Origin: Trema orientale
Lineage: Eukaryota > Streptophyta > Magnoliopsida > Rosales > Cannabaceae
DNA length: 64,000 nucleotides
NCBI GenBank assembly: GCA_002914845.1
Contig: JXTC01000092.1
Coordinates: forward strand, 24,369 to 88,368
Direction: 5' to 3'
Below are positions 10,460 to 22,600 of the stretch, in pieces. The number at the start of each line of letters is the position of its first letter. Position 1 is the stretch's first letter. The notes below the pieces were generated by a model that worked only from the letters and a program-made list of their open reading frames with translations, searched no databases and was not told where the DNA came from. Position numbers and translations under genes: made by a program.

Positions 10460-13400
10460 GTATGGATTGGGTTGCCTCCTATGTAGCGCTTGGTTTAACT
10501 GTCCTCAGCTTGACTTTCTTCAACGTCTTCACCTTGGATCTCCAAGGGAGATTTTCTCAACAATTCTCGGTTCGCCTCCATAGTAATGCTTCAGGCGTTT
10601 ACTGTTCACCCGAAAAATTGCTCCATCCTTTGCTTCTAACTCAATAGCTCTAAATGGGAAAACCTTGCGGACAATGAACGGACCGGACTATCTCGATTTG
10701 AGCTTTCCGGGAAATAGCTTGAGTCTTGAGTTGAAAAGGAGAACTTGTTGTCCGGTTTTAAATTCTCGCCTCAAGATCATTTTTTCGTGCCATTTCTTTG
10801 TCCGTTCCTTGTAGATCTTTGCATTCTCATAGGCTTCATTCCAGAATTCTTCCAAGTCGTTGAGTCACAATAATCGTTGTTCCCCAGTGGCTTTCAAGTC
10901 AAGATTCAACCTCTTGATTGCCCAAAATACTTTGTGTTCTAGCTCAATTTGTAGGTGACACACCTTCCCAAACACTAATCGGTAAGGTGACATACTAACT
11001 GGTGTCTTGAAAGCCATCCTGTATGCCCATAACGCATCTTCAAGCTTGGATGACCAATCCTTCTAGTTTGTGCTCACTGTTTTCTCCAAGATTTGTTTCA
11101 CCTCCCGGTTGGATATTTCAGCTTGCCCATTAGATTGAGGGTGGTAGCCAAGTGCCACCTTGTGTCTACTCCATAGCGACCTAAGAGAGAATTGGATAAT
11201 TTGTTACAAAAATGCTTACCTTCATCACTGACAATTTCTCTTAGAGTGCCAAATCGGGTAAAGATGTTCTTGTGAAGGAACTTCAACACCACTCAGGCAT
11301 CATTTGTTGAAGTGGCTATTGCTTCCACCCATTTTGACACGTAGTCCACTGCTAGCAAGATGTATTGGTTTCCAAAAGACAGAGGGAAAGATCCTATAAA
11401 ATCTATTCCCCATAAATCAAAAATCTCAATTTCAAACATGTTAGTTAAAGGAAGTTCATGGCATCTTGATATATTTCCCGTTCTTTAGCATTGGTCACAA
11501 GTTTTTACAAAAGTATAACAATCACGAAAAATAGATGGCCAATAAAAACCAGATTGCAATACCTTTGCGGCAGTCCTTGTTGGACCAAAATGACCTCCAT
11601 AAGTCGATGCATGACAAGCAAGGAGAATGTCTTGAACTTCTTCTTTTGGGACGCATCTTCGGATTATTTGATCTAAACACTTCTTGAATAAGATTGGATC
11701 GTCCCAAAGATAACTTCTCACATCATAAAGAAATTTCCTCTTTTGTTGGCTAGACATACCCGGTGGTAACACTTTACAGGCAAGATAATGAACAATGTCA
11801 GCAAACCAAGGAAGATTTACCTCTACTCCAAAGAGTTGCTCGTCCGGAAAGACTTCATTGATGTTCAATTGATCCTCTGCTTCTTCCACTTCTAGCCTTG
11901 AAAGACGGTCCGCTACGACATTCTCGCTCCCCATTTTATCACGAATTTCCACATCAAATTCTTAGAGCAATAGGATCCACCGTATCAATCGGGGCTTGGC
12001 ATCATTCTTTGCAAACAAGTATCGAATAGCGGCATGGTCTATATACATAATCACCTTGGACCCAATAATATACGATCGAAACTTGTCACAAGCATATGCC
12101 ACCACCAACATCTTCTTTTCGGTAGTGGTATAATTCTCTTGAGCATTATTGAGAGTATGACTAGCATAATAAATAGCATGAAAAATTTTATTTCTTCGTT
12201 GGCCAAGAACCGCACCAACGGCATAGTCACTCGCATCACACATGATCTCAAAAGGTTCACTCCACACGGCTGTAACAACAATGGGAGCCAAAGTTAACTT
12301 CTCTTTGATAGCATTGAAAGTAACCAAATAAGCATTATCAAAGATAAAGGGGGCATCTTTTTCAAGCAAATTACTCAAGGGTTTAGCTACCCTTGAGAAA
12401 TCTTTGATAAACCTCCGGTAAAATCCCGCATGCCCAAAAAACTTCAAATACCCTTCACATTAGTCGGTGGAGGAAGTTTTTCTATCACCTCTATTTTTGC
12501 TTGGTCTACCTCAATACTCTTAGAGGATATTCTATGGCCAAGGACAATGCCTTCCCTAACCATAAAGTGACATTTCTCCCAATTGAGTACAGGGTTCTTT
12601 TCTTCACATCGTTACAATATAAGGACTAGATTATGTAGGCAATGGTCAAAAGTAGAACCAAACACAGAAAAATCATCCATGAAAACCTCCATAATTTCCT
12701 CAATCATATCCGAAAAAATAGCCATCATGCAACGTTGAAAAGTAGCGGGAGCATTACATAAACCAAAAGGCATTCAGCAAAAAGCAAACATACCATAGGG
12801 ACAAGTGAATATAGTCTTCTCTTGATCCTCCGGTGCGATAGCAATTTGATTATAACCCGAATAGCCATCAAGGAAGCAATAATAATCATATCCCGCCAAT
12901 TGGTCAAGCATTTGGTCAATGAATGGAAATGGGAAATGGTCTTTTTAGGTTGCCTTGTTCAACTTGCGGTAGTCAATACAAACACGCCACCCCATTACTG
13001 TTCTTGAAGGAATAAGTTCATTCTTCTCATTTTTTATCACCGTCATTCCTCCTTTCTTCGGCATCACGTGAACTGGGCTCACCAAAGAACTATCAGAGAT
13101 AGCATAGATAATCCCCGCATTAAGAAGCTTCAATACCTCGGCTCTCACAACTTCCTTCATAGCTGGTTTTAACCTCCTTTGATGCTCAATAGAAGGTTTG
13201 AAAGTTTCCTCCATCAAAATCTTGTGCATGCATATAGTAGGGTTAATACCCTTGATATCGAAAATGGACCAACCTAATACACTTTTATGTGCTCTCAAGA
13301 CACCAAGGAGTTTGTCTTCTTCTTCTTGACTCAAAGATGAAGAAATAATCACTGGGAATTTAGAATCCTCACCTAAAAATGCATAGCGGAGGTGATTGGA

Positions 13401-15770
13401 CAATTGTTTCAAAACTAGCTTATTTGCGGTTGAGCTAGTTAGTTCACTCTCCTTTTTGGGTTCCTCAATGGCACAAATTGGCATACTCACTCCACCATGG
13501 CTATTAGACTTCGCTCCCATATTCAAGATATCAAAATCGAGCATACAATTAACTTGATCTTCATCAATACCATAGCAAGATTCACCAAATTCCGTAGTAG
13601 GAAGTGTTCCTTTCTGGAAATGAGAATTCATAAGACAATGTTCCAATGGGTCATATGACAACATATCATGAATAATATTCCTCACGCAATAGTCAAGCAC
13701 ATCAAGACGATTGCAAGAATGAACTTCATTTGGAAATTTCAAAGTATGATAAAGATTGAATTGTACCTCTTCATCATTCACCCGGAGTGTTAGCTTCCCA
13801 CTATGTACATCAATAAGCGCTCTTCCGGTAGCCAAAAATGGACGACCAAGAATAATTGGTATTTTCCGATCCTCCTCCATATCAAGCACCACAAAATCAA
13901 CCGGAAAGATAAACTTATCGACTTTCACCAAGACATCTTCAATAATACCCTTGGGATAAGTAAGAGAGCGGTCTGCCATTTGTAGAGTAATAGTGGTAAA
14001 CTTCACTTCACCAAGCTCTAACTTTTTGAATAGAGATAAAGGCATGAGATTTATACTAGCCCCCAAAATCACAAAGTGCCTTTTCAAACATAGAGCTCTC
14101 AATAGTGCATGGTATGGTGAAACTACCCGGATCCTTCAATTTTTGTGGTAATTTTCTTCGAAGGATAGCACTACACTCCTCCGTCAATTTCACGATTTCA
14201 TAGTCCTCCAATCTTCTCTTCTTTGACATTACATCTTTCATGAATTTCACATAATTGGGCATTTGCTCCAAAGCATCCGCAAAAGGAATATTTATATGCA
14301 ACTTCTTGAAAATCGTGATAAATTTAGCAAATTGAGAATCAAGTTTCTTCTTTTGAAATCTTTGGGGGTATGGCAAAAGTGTAGTAATGAGAGGTGGATT
14401 ATCCAGAAATGAAATAGACTTATGTTTCAGAATTACCTCACTTGGTTCTTCACCAATATCTTCCTTTGCTTCATCACACACACTTGCTTTTTGCTTCCGG
14501 ATTTCAATCTCTTTCCCTCTTCTAAGAGTGATGGCCTTGCAGTGATCTTTTGGATTAGTCTCCGTGTCACTAGGGAACTTCCCGGATGTTTGTCCCTTGA
14601 TTGAATTCGCTAGTTGCGCAATTTGCACTTCCAATGACTTTATGGTTGCATTCATGTTGTTGCAATGAGTTTCGATGTTGTCAAGGCGAGCTTCATCCTT
14701 GTTAAATCTTCCTCTAGTCTCCAAAATGAAAGTATGCAAGATGTCCTCCAAAGATGGTTTCTTCTCCACTACCGGTTGATTAAGTCCTGGAGGTGGTTGC
14801 AAGACATTTCTACTATTGGTAAAGGAAAAATTCTCATGATTTCGAATGCCCGGATGATAATGAGTAGGCAATTTGTTTAACATGTTATTGCTCTGGTAGT
14901 TGAAATTTCGGTTGTTCAAGTAGTTGACTTGTTCAAAATTACCTCCATCATTCCCAAAAGAAGCATTAGACACTCCCATTGGTTTTCTACTTGATTGAAC
15001 TTCTCTAGTAGTCAAGGTAGAGATTTGGCTTGTCAAAGCTGATACTTGAGCTGTAAGATCGGCCATAGCATCAACTTCATTCACATTGGCCACCCTTCAA
15101 GATTGACCGCTCATTGGGCCATTGATAATTATTGGAAGCCATCTCCTCCAACAACAATTGAGCTTCATCGGCGGTTTCAGATAAAAGAGTACTGCCGGCC
15201 GCCGCATCAACTATCATCCTCGTTTGCCCATTCAACCATTGTAGAAAAGTTGAATTTGTAACCAATCTTGGTATCCATATTGAGGACATTTCCGGATCAA
15301 GTCCTTGAATCTCTCCTATGCTTCATAGAGTGGTTCAAAGTCCAATTACCAGAATTCAGCTATCTCGCCACGTAGTTAAGAGGTCTTCGAAGGAGGAAAG
15401 AACTTCGACAAGAATCATTGAGCCAAGTCTTCCCATGTTGCAACACATCCCGATTGTAAAGATTGTTGCCATCAGAGAAAGGGAACAAGCGCAAGCGAAT
15501 ATAGTCCTCCGAAACGCCATTCACCTTGATAGTGTCACAAATCTCCAAAAGCATAGCCAAGTGCACGTTCGGGTCTTCGCTAGGCAAACCACCATATTGG
15601 TTTTGTTGAACCATGTTGATTAGAGTCGGTTTCAATTGAGGATTTGCTTGAGGAATATTAGGTTCTTCTGCCATAGTTCGAGCTTGTTGTTGTCTTCTTT
15701 GTTGTCTTAGCCTTCTACAAGTACGTTTAATCTCAGAATCAAGTGGTAATAATTCTGAGCTACAGCTTCT
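10460..15770 (-). pseudogene. Athila-type gag-pol, full length but multiply broken
   Basis: Gag starts near 15770 and includes LKPTLINMVQQNQYGGLPSE (about 15600) and RMIVDAAAGSTLLSETADEA (about 15190). Frameshift and stops lie between these. Protease (about 14070) has the Athila-type context CDxGASINLMPLS, split by a frameshift. Reverse transcriptase has RVCIDYRKLN (about 12965) and the catalytic FMDD box (about 12680). RNase H spans 12447-11962 ([14 protein letters not shown]). The integrase HHCC region ends CYTFVKTCDQC (11485), and the core has SDEGKHF (about 11225) where SDGGxHF is usual. The C-terminal part ends near 10460. Several stops are TGG-to-TAG or CAA-to-TAA type. It cannot make a working polyprotein. 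Confidence 0.9.
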
Positions 15771-15900
15771 TCGCATATGCCACAATTGAACAACACCTAT
15801 AAAGCAAAAGGAATGGAACAAAATAAGTAAAACGAGTAAAGAATTCTAAATTAAAATCAAGATTACTTGGTAACGATATTAGTAATAATTCGATTGCCAA

Positions 15901-15918
15901 TCCCCGGCAACGACGCCA
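15901..15918 (-). other. Primer binding site, tRNA-Asp type
   Basis: The minus strand reads TGGCGTCGTTGCCGGGGA six bases inside the LTR edge. It matches the 3' end of plant tRNA-Asp (TGGCGCCGTTGCCGGGGA) with one change. This primer choice is characteristic of Athila elements. Confidence 0.85.
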
Positions 15919-15924
15919 AAAACT

Positions 15925-17318
15925 TGTTACACTAAAATTGTACACGTAAAATGACCGCAAGTGCACAATGTCAAGTTTTGTAGTAAAATAGAAAGTAAGG
16001 TTGTCGAATCCACGGAGATTGGAATTAAATTCTACTAAATACCATAATTGAATAGTCCTAATTTTATCTAGAAAAATTGAATAAATGGTAGTATTTGGAT
16101 AATTGAACTAGAGTTGAAAATGAACAATTTAAAGAGTAATTAATGACTAAAGCCAAAATGCAATGCAGTGGAAGAAGTAATAATATGGTAAAAATGCTAG
16201 AGGTTTGATTTCATTTGACTATCCCCTATGTCCTTCAATTATCAATGTTACTAAGAACCAATTCCCAAAATAGCTATAAGCTAGAGCTCACAAGTAATTC
16301 TACTCTTTTTCTTAAGAATGAATAGGAAAATACCCTAATTCTCAGTTTCAATATCTCTATCTAAAATTGGCAAATTAGAGGTTCATTAAGTTTGATAGCT
16401 CTAAAAATAAACTTCAAAGGTTAAATAGGTTTTCTCACACTCTATTTAATTCTAGGTTGTGTAACTCTACACCCAATTCCATAATTTTACTCTCTCAAGT
16501 AAAAATTCTAGAATCAACAACATCCAAAGAGTGACCAATCAAAAGAGAAGCAATAAGAACAAGAGTACACAAATAACCAAATGGAATAAATCACAAAACC
16601 AACATTGATAATCAAGACATAGGTTTAAGTCAAACTACATCATTCCTCTAGACAAAGCTTTTAGTTCATAGTAGAAAATACAAACACAATCCAACAAAAA
16701 TCAACATTGAAAACATAAAAGGAAAGGAAGAAGAACTCTTTTTGGAATGATGAGAATCTCTTCACATGTGTCTTCTTCCTCCTCTTTCTCCTTGAAAGTA
16801 GCTGCCAAAGTCCATAAATATCTCCCCCTAAGATGTCCCTTTCAGATCCCCAAAAGATCCTTTAAATACCCCTTTGGTGGCTAGGTTAAAACTGGCCAAA
16901 AAGTGCCAGATCACGGGGTAGCGCCGTGGCGCTGAGCAAACGGCCAAAAATTTCCAAACGATAGCGCCGCAGTGCTGTAAAGGAGCAGAAAAGAGAGCAG
17001 TGCTGTGGCGCTGCCTTTATGACGCCGCGGCATTGAAGGTTCTGGAAATTTCCTTTATGGCACCGCGATGCTGATGGTTTTGGAAAAATTTCCAGAACCT
17101 TCAATGCCGCGGTAGCACCACGGCACGGCGCTGATGCTTCTGCTCAAAAATGCCACATTTTCAGCTAGCTCTCAAAGTGATCTTCTCCAATGCTTCAAGG
17201 ATTAATTGGATCCTAAGAAAAATGAATGAAAACATGAAATCAAATAAAATAAACGAGGAAAGCAAGAAAAAATAGAGATAAAAACAAGGCCAAATAAGTG
17301 AATAAAATTCACTTATCA
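15925..17318 (-). repeat. Athila-like 5' LTR, 1394 bp
   Basis: On the plus strand it runs from TGTTACACTAAAATTG to ATTCACTTATCA. On its own strand it starts TGATAAGTGAATTTTATTCA, a palindromic start known from Athila-type LTRs. The block 16917-17135 holds about seven diverged copies of the GC palindrome GCGCCGCGGCGCTG, many with CG changed to TG or CA. The opposite LTR was not found, so boundaries rest on the TG/CA ends and the adjacent primer site. Confidence 0.8.
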
Positions 17319-17499
17319 AGAACCTTCTTAAGATGTTGATTTTGTCTACCTTAAGTTATGATGATGATCTCGTCTAAGATTAGAGTAATAAGCGTTGTTG
17401 AGATATTAAGCTAGATAGTTGTAATCTTTCTGGTATTTTGTTTACTATCTTGAATATCAAGTAATGTTGGCAAAATCTATTTTGTGTTTGAAGGCTTGA
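17319..17499 (+). other. Leader before gypsy gag remnant
   Basis: Short non-coding stretch between the Athila-like LTR and the start codon at 17500. No LTR or primer site is left, so the gypsy fragment is probably cut at 17318 by the Athila insertion. Confidence 0.4.
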
Positions 17500-18432
17500 A
17501 TGGTAGACAATAGGACATTGGCAGACTTAGCCCATGAAAATCGAATGGCTAACAGACAAGCTAGGCAATAGCAAGGGGCTCAACAGCAAGGAAATATCAA
17601 TGATGGTGCTGGAAATATTCAAGGCGAACCACAATAAGCTAGGCTGCATGCATTGATGGAAACCTTGGTTGAAGTGGTTCAACATCAACAAACTCAACAA
17701 GAGATGTTACAAGAACAACTGCAACAACATCAGTGACAACAACAACAACAAAATGCTATTAATCAGCGTAGGCAACCTTATGGAATGTTAGAATTCAAGA
17801 AACTCACACCGCCATCATTTGAAGGGGCAACTGACCCTCTAGAGGCTGAGAAGTGGTTGGCTGAAATGGAGAAGTCTTCTACTGCCTTGGGTAGTATTGA
17901 TGCTGAGAAGGTGACTTATGCTACCTATATGCTACAAGGAGGTGCATATGATTTGTGGTTAATGGTGAAGCACCAATATGAACAAAACATTGAATCTTTT
18001 ACTTGGAGGAACTTTAAGGATGCATTTTATGAGAAATATTTTTCCAAGAGTGTCCATCGCCAGAAAGAAAGAGAATTTATCAAGCTGGAGCAAAGAAACA
18101 TGACAGTAGCTCAGTATGAGGCAGAATTTACCAGATTGTCATAGTTTGCACCTGCTTTAGTGGTAACTGAAGAAAGTAGAGCTCGAAGATTTGAAGAGAG
18201 TTTAAGGTCCCAAATTAAACAGGGAGTTGGGCCATTTGAATTAGAAACTTATGGAGCTATAGTGAGCAAGGCTTTACTGATAGAGAGGGGACTCAATGAT
18301 GCTCAAAAGGATCGAGACAATAACCAAAGGAAAAGATATAGGTCAGAACCACAGAAGAGTCAAAATTCAGGTGGACAAGCTAAGAAGCAAGGAACACATG
18401 CTAGTGGACTTCAGTGTACAAGATACGGTTAA
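17500..18432 (+). pseudogene. Ty3/gypsy Gag remnant
   Basis: A single frame from ATG at 17500 gives a retrotransposon Gag. It has a glutamine-rich N-terminus (17640-17760) and the capsid core FKKLTPPSFEGATDPLEAEK (17791 on). Further conserved parts are YMLQGGAYDLWL and FYEKYFSKSVHRQKEREF. It closely resembles the Gag at 31698. In-frame stops lie at about 17569, 17635, 17734 and 18142, all explained by CAA/CAG/CGA to stop changes. The zinc knuckle region is decayed (CTRYG at 18415) and the protein ends at a stop at 18430. Protease and downstream domains are missing, since another retroelement begins near 18480. Confidence 0.85.
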
Positions 18433-18504
18433 AAGAATCATATAGACAAGGACTGCCAATGGAACACAGGTGACTGATTCAAATTAATGAAGTCTTTTCC
18501 TAAG

Positions 18505-20129
18505 TGTAGGAGTGTCAAAGTAATAAATTACTCGGTAAAACCGAGGTCGATCCACAGGAAGGTTAGTGAATAGTACAAGACCATAACATATATATTACAA
18601 GAATAAAAATGATGGAAGAAAGTATGTTGTAGGATGATTATGATAATATAAAACAAAGTGACAAAAATATAACGATATAAAGTTGCAGAATTAAACAATT
18701 GCTAAGATTAGGGGATCCACTATTGGGTAAATCAAATAAGTATAACTTAAACTCATTTATTACTCAATTAGAATCAACACACAATGAAGGTTCCAATTGG
18801 AAGATTTAGTATTAAAGGTTCTTTAAGTTACACATGTGATTGCATTAGTTTCTTTAATTACCTTCTTTTGATAATGCCAACACTTATAAATATGGTCAAA
18901 TATGCATAATGGCACCTTATGTCTACAACAAATCAAGATTCCATCCTAGCACAGCTAGTTAACCGAACATACGGCCCAAATGGAATCAAATATTTGTTGT
19001 GCCAAAGGTTATATACAAGGAATCAAGACACACCACTTAACAAGGAGGGTATTAGATTAATTAAGAAAGTAAAGACAACACATATATTACAATAATAATT
19101 AAAGGATGTAAACAATTAATTCTATGTAGAGTTTTAGATTATACTTATTCTTCCCTCAAGAGATTCACCCTTTTACCTTAGCAAGAAAGAAATTAACTGG
19201 ACATGATAATGAAGAAAAACAAAGATGAACATGATATAAACATAAAAGTGAATAGAAATAGTTTACTACTTTACATGCAAAATGACATTATAACAATATA
19301 GAAAATAAGAGAGAAAACAAGAGAATGATCTTGATATCTGAAAACAAGATGCCCCTTAAGCCTAGATTAAGTATCTTTTTATAGGAAAACTTAGAGATAC
19401 AAAGTAATATTTGTAGGCTAAGGATAAGTGCAAGGTAGCACTTTGTTTTGGCATATTCAGTCCCTCCTAAAGATGTATTTGAAACTCTATGAATTTGGAC
19501 GCAAAATATCCTGATCAAAGAAGAGAACCTGAAGCTTTATCTCTTAGGAGTCGTATGCCACCAGAATTGCATCAATTGAATATATATTTCTTGACTTAAA
19601 GAAAAAATGGTAAAGATAGGTTATGTTGAGTCAAAATTGGTTGCTGATCTTATCATTTAGAAATATCTGATATTTTTACCCAAATTTCGGCTTCTTTTGA
19701 ATTTTCTCAAAGAACAAATCATCTACATCTTTTTGTGTATGTGTCCATAGCATTAAGAATTACTCCATTTGAGATTGTAATGAGGCCAGAATGGGCATGT
19801 GAATGCAGTCCAATTTAAAATGTTATCCATTTGAGACCCATTTTGAAATAATCTAGGCATATCTTGTAAATTTGGTTTAGTGAGTAATTGAGTCCAAAAT
19901 TCATGTGTTAAAAGAATCGGATCATAATCCCATGCAGTTTAGAATCTGTGCCCATTTTACGAAACCTGCGCAGAAACGAATATTTAGCATAAATTAGTGG
20001 TAATTCTTGCTTTTATGCCTGTGTCTACAAAAATGTTTTAAATTAGGGAATTTAATAAAACTCTAAGTGTATATTGATGATATAATCTCATAATAAATGT
20101 ACACGATTAGATGTTCATCACACCCCCAA
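18505..20129 (-). repeat. LTR of a Tat/Athila-type element, about 1.6 kb
   Basis: On the minus strand it starts TGATGAACATCTAATCG at 20129, directly after a G-rich tract (GGTTGGGGGTG) that fits a polypurine tract, so this would be the 3' LTR. The other edge is placed at TGTAGGAGTGTC (18505) by its TG end and is uncertain by tens of bases. Near that edge the plus strand reads GAGGTCGATCCACAGG, a phrase resembling the equivalent part of the Athila-like LTR at 15995-16020. No coding ORF is seen inside. Confidence 0.6.
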
Positions 20130-21300
20130 CCAGCTTATTACTAGTCCCTAGTAATTAAAGTGTTATCACTTAGAAATAAATAACAAAATTTCCTATCAAA
20201 GTAATCACCACTTTTTCTCTCTTCGATTTATCCAAATAAAAAAACTCTCAATTTTTATTGAATCATATATTCTGAAGTCAAAATATTAATAAACCTTCCT
20301 TTTTGTGCTCGTGTAACAATACATAATCATGGGGCTTGATTGAAAAATATAATATAAGTTCTAATATTTCACCGAGGGTAGCTTTTTTGAGTATGGGACT
20401 ATTTTTGTTTTTTGTTTTTTTTTTGCTTTTTGTTTTTACACTATACTATGAACAATACATCCTTAAACCATATAGCGAGCTTTAGGCTAATGACTCCTAG
20501 ACTAGTTGGCCTCAGGGCATTGGGTGTTGAGACACCCCTACGAGCTTAATAACTCAGGTTGCAGATGTTTTTATTAAAGAAGACAACCATAGATAGTGCA
20601 ATGTCTAGTTTTCTTAAGCTTTCTCCTTAACCCTTGTAACGAGCTTTGGGCCAATAACTTCCAAGCCAGTTGACCTTAGGGTATTAGATGTTAAGACACC
20701 CCTACGGGCTTAGTTGCTCGAGTTAAGGAGGCTACAAAACCAAACTTTTTTACGATTTTTTTTTAAATAATATGTGCCTTTTTTTTCTTCTTTTTTTTTT
20801 AAATTTTATTTTATCCCTTCCCTTAGTTGCTATCTTTGATAAAATATAAGAACTTGAGTATCATAGAAGTTCAATTCACAACCCACAATAATATGTCAAA
20901 GAGTGCATGTGTGTGTGCGGAGGATGGTTTATGAATATTTGCTAAATAAGTATATGAACATAATCTAAGAGTTTGTAAATTTGAATAGTTCAAAAAGAAA
21001 TGCATGACGAAACAATATTAGAAAATTTAAAAATTAAGACTAAATGTTACATATCTACTATGATGCGTCTCAAGAGTAAGCTTACTCCTTACTCTGCCAT
21101 CAATGACATAGTCACTATGTCCAATGGTTTTAATAATAGCAAAACGATTCTTTTTCTTTTTTTTGGTGTCAACTATCCCCTCCCCCTAATCAGAATCAAA
21201 CATTGTCCCCAATGTCTTGAGTTAAATAGGAAAAGTATAGAAGACATCACCTGAAACAAGAACTACTGAAAAGAAAAACCTGAAAAATATATAAAGAAAA
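20130..21300 (-). mobile_element. 3' non-coding internal region of the Tat/Athila-type element
   Basis: No pol remains. The region has two imperfect 100-bp repeats 164 bp apart (20465-20575 and 20629-20735, both with GAGACACCCCTACG-like cores or close variants), poly-T tracts, and the dyad ACATTGTCCCCAATGT at 21200-21215. The latter resembles sequence near the 3' end of Athila/Tat elements. A short ORF here (21000-21254, plus strand) has no recognised match and is ignored. Confidence 0.5.
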
Positions 21301-21337
21301 TAAAATGTTGTGAGAAAAACCATGAGCTTAGAAAGTT

Positions 21338-21832
21338 TTACAGACTAAGGGATAGATCCAATCTGGCTTGTTTTCGATGTTCCTTATTTGACCAGTCTAA
21401 TCGAGTTATGGCTAGATCAACTTCTGGGACATAGATTTGCAATTGATCAATCAACTGCTCAGGAGTTATAGTAGAGATGAAGATTCGTCTTGAAGAGTCT
21501 GAAATAAACTTCTGTTCTACAGCATGATCTATAAAGGACAATAAGCCATTAAAGAAACCATTAACATTTAACAACCCGATGGGTTTTTGGTGGATTTTCA
21601 GCTGGGCCTAAGAAACAATTTGAAAAATTTCTTCTAATGTTACAATGCCCCCTGGTAAGGCAATAAAAGTGTCAGAATGATTAAGTATCTTCTGTATTCG
21701 TTCATGCATTGTCGACACTTTCAATTCTTCCCCAACCATTTTTCCAGTGACATTTTCTTCAGTCAAAGCTTTTGGGATGATTCCCAAAACTTGGCTTCCT
21801 CCAATGAATGCAGCTGTTGACACATAACCCAT
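21338..21832 (-). pseudogene. LOG-family cytokinin phosphoribohydrolase fragment
   Basis: LOG enzymes release active cytokinin bases from their riboside monophosphates in the cytosol. The minus strand encodes the C-terminal two-thirds. It starts at the family's GLMGLVS region (here MGYVSTAAFIGG) and continues through LGIIPKAL, TGKMVGE and FIALPGG. The conserved PGGxGTxxE motif reads PGGIVTLEE, so a catalytic-loop glycine is lost. A TGG-to-TAG stop at about 21605 precedes AQL, and the frame then continues to GLLNVNGFFNGLLSFIDHAV and a natural-looking end LDLSLSL. No intron interrupts it, although plant LOG genes have several here. This suggests a cDNA-derived copy. It is cut at the copia LTR (21830) and lies about 100 bp from Tat/Athila-type 3' sequence. 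Confidence 0.8.
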
Positions 21833-22581
21833 TAGGTCTCTTATCTAACTCAACAAAGCTCATTAATTGGTTGGTGGCATTTGTGAAATTAGTTTCATTA
21901 AACTATATAAAATAAAGATTTTACATAAAAATTGATATTTTTATAAATATATTATATGAGTTGGACATTTTTATAAAAGTACAATAAATCTGAAATTGGA
22001 AAACAAGTCCAATCCTAATTGGATTAGGCTTAGCAGTTTTAAGCCTCATATATATAAGATACATAAGAAAAAACTTCATAGCCTCATTATAGCAGTACTA
22101 CACATGAAACACTAAGAGAGAGAGAGAGAGAGAGAGAATTCGGCTAACGGAAAAAGTAAGGGAGAAAAAGTTTCATGCAACCTCACATTCTTGTCTCAAC
22201 TCCCTGTGTTCCAAAAGATCAAGAAGGTGTTCTTGATCGTTCTCTAATCAAGGATTCAACTTGGTGTCTACTCACCTTATCTTTCAGGAGCTAAAGAATA
22301 GATAAGAAGATCTAGATTTGAAAGTTTGATTACCATCAACAAAGAGATCAAGGAAGAGCATGCATCAAGAGGTAAACACAAAATCTAGATTTGATTTATG
22401 TTATACAACAATCTTATATGATATATGCATTTTTTTGGCTGTGAAAAGTGTGATTTCATGTAAAAGAAATTTATAACCTAAATCAGCTAATTTTTCAACT
22501 ATGTTTATGACGTGATCATATAGTTTTCAATATTTTCATGCATGTATCTAGATTTCCTAAGTGCTAGGAAAGTTTCCATCA
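21830..22581 (+). repeat. Copia LTR, 3' 750 bp only
   Basis: The sequence matches 6535-7296 of the copia 3' LTR: ATTAGGTC, then the CTCATTAATTGGTT segment, TATA box (about 22050), a (GA)n tract (22114-22138) and the same hairpin at 22217-22238. It ends TTTCCATCA at 22581 and is followed by a primer site, so it is the end of a 5' LTR. The first kilobase of the LTR is missing and replaced by the LOG fragment. Confidence 0.85.
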
Positions 22582-22582
22582 G

Positions 22583-22600
22583 TGGTATCAAGAGCATAGG
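22583..22600 (+). other. Primer binding site, initiator tRNA-Met type
   Basis: TGGTATCAAGAGCATAGG follows the LTR end after one base. It matches the 3' end of initiator tRNA-Met (TGGTATCAGAGC) with an extra A. Confidence 0.8.

Larger units (their letters stand above)
10460..17318 (-). mobile_element. Athila-like Ty3/gypsy retrotransposon, 5' LTR to end of pol
   Basis: On the minus strand the order is 5' LTR (17318-15925), tRNA-Asp-type primer site, gag, protease, reverse transcriptase, RNase H and integrase. The transposon-protein ORF at 9307-8200 probably belongs to it too. Domain order, the DLGA-type protease site and the primer site are typical of the Athila clade. No matching 3' LTR, which should show AAGTGAATAAAATTCACTTATCA-like sequence on the plus strand, is seen between 5495 and 10460. 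The 3' end is therefore lost or rearranged. Confidence 0.85.
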
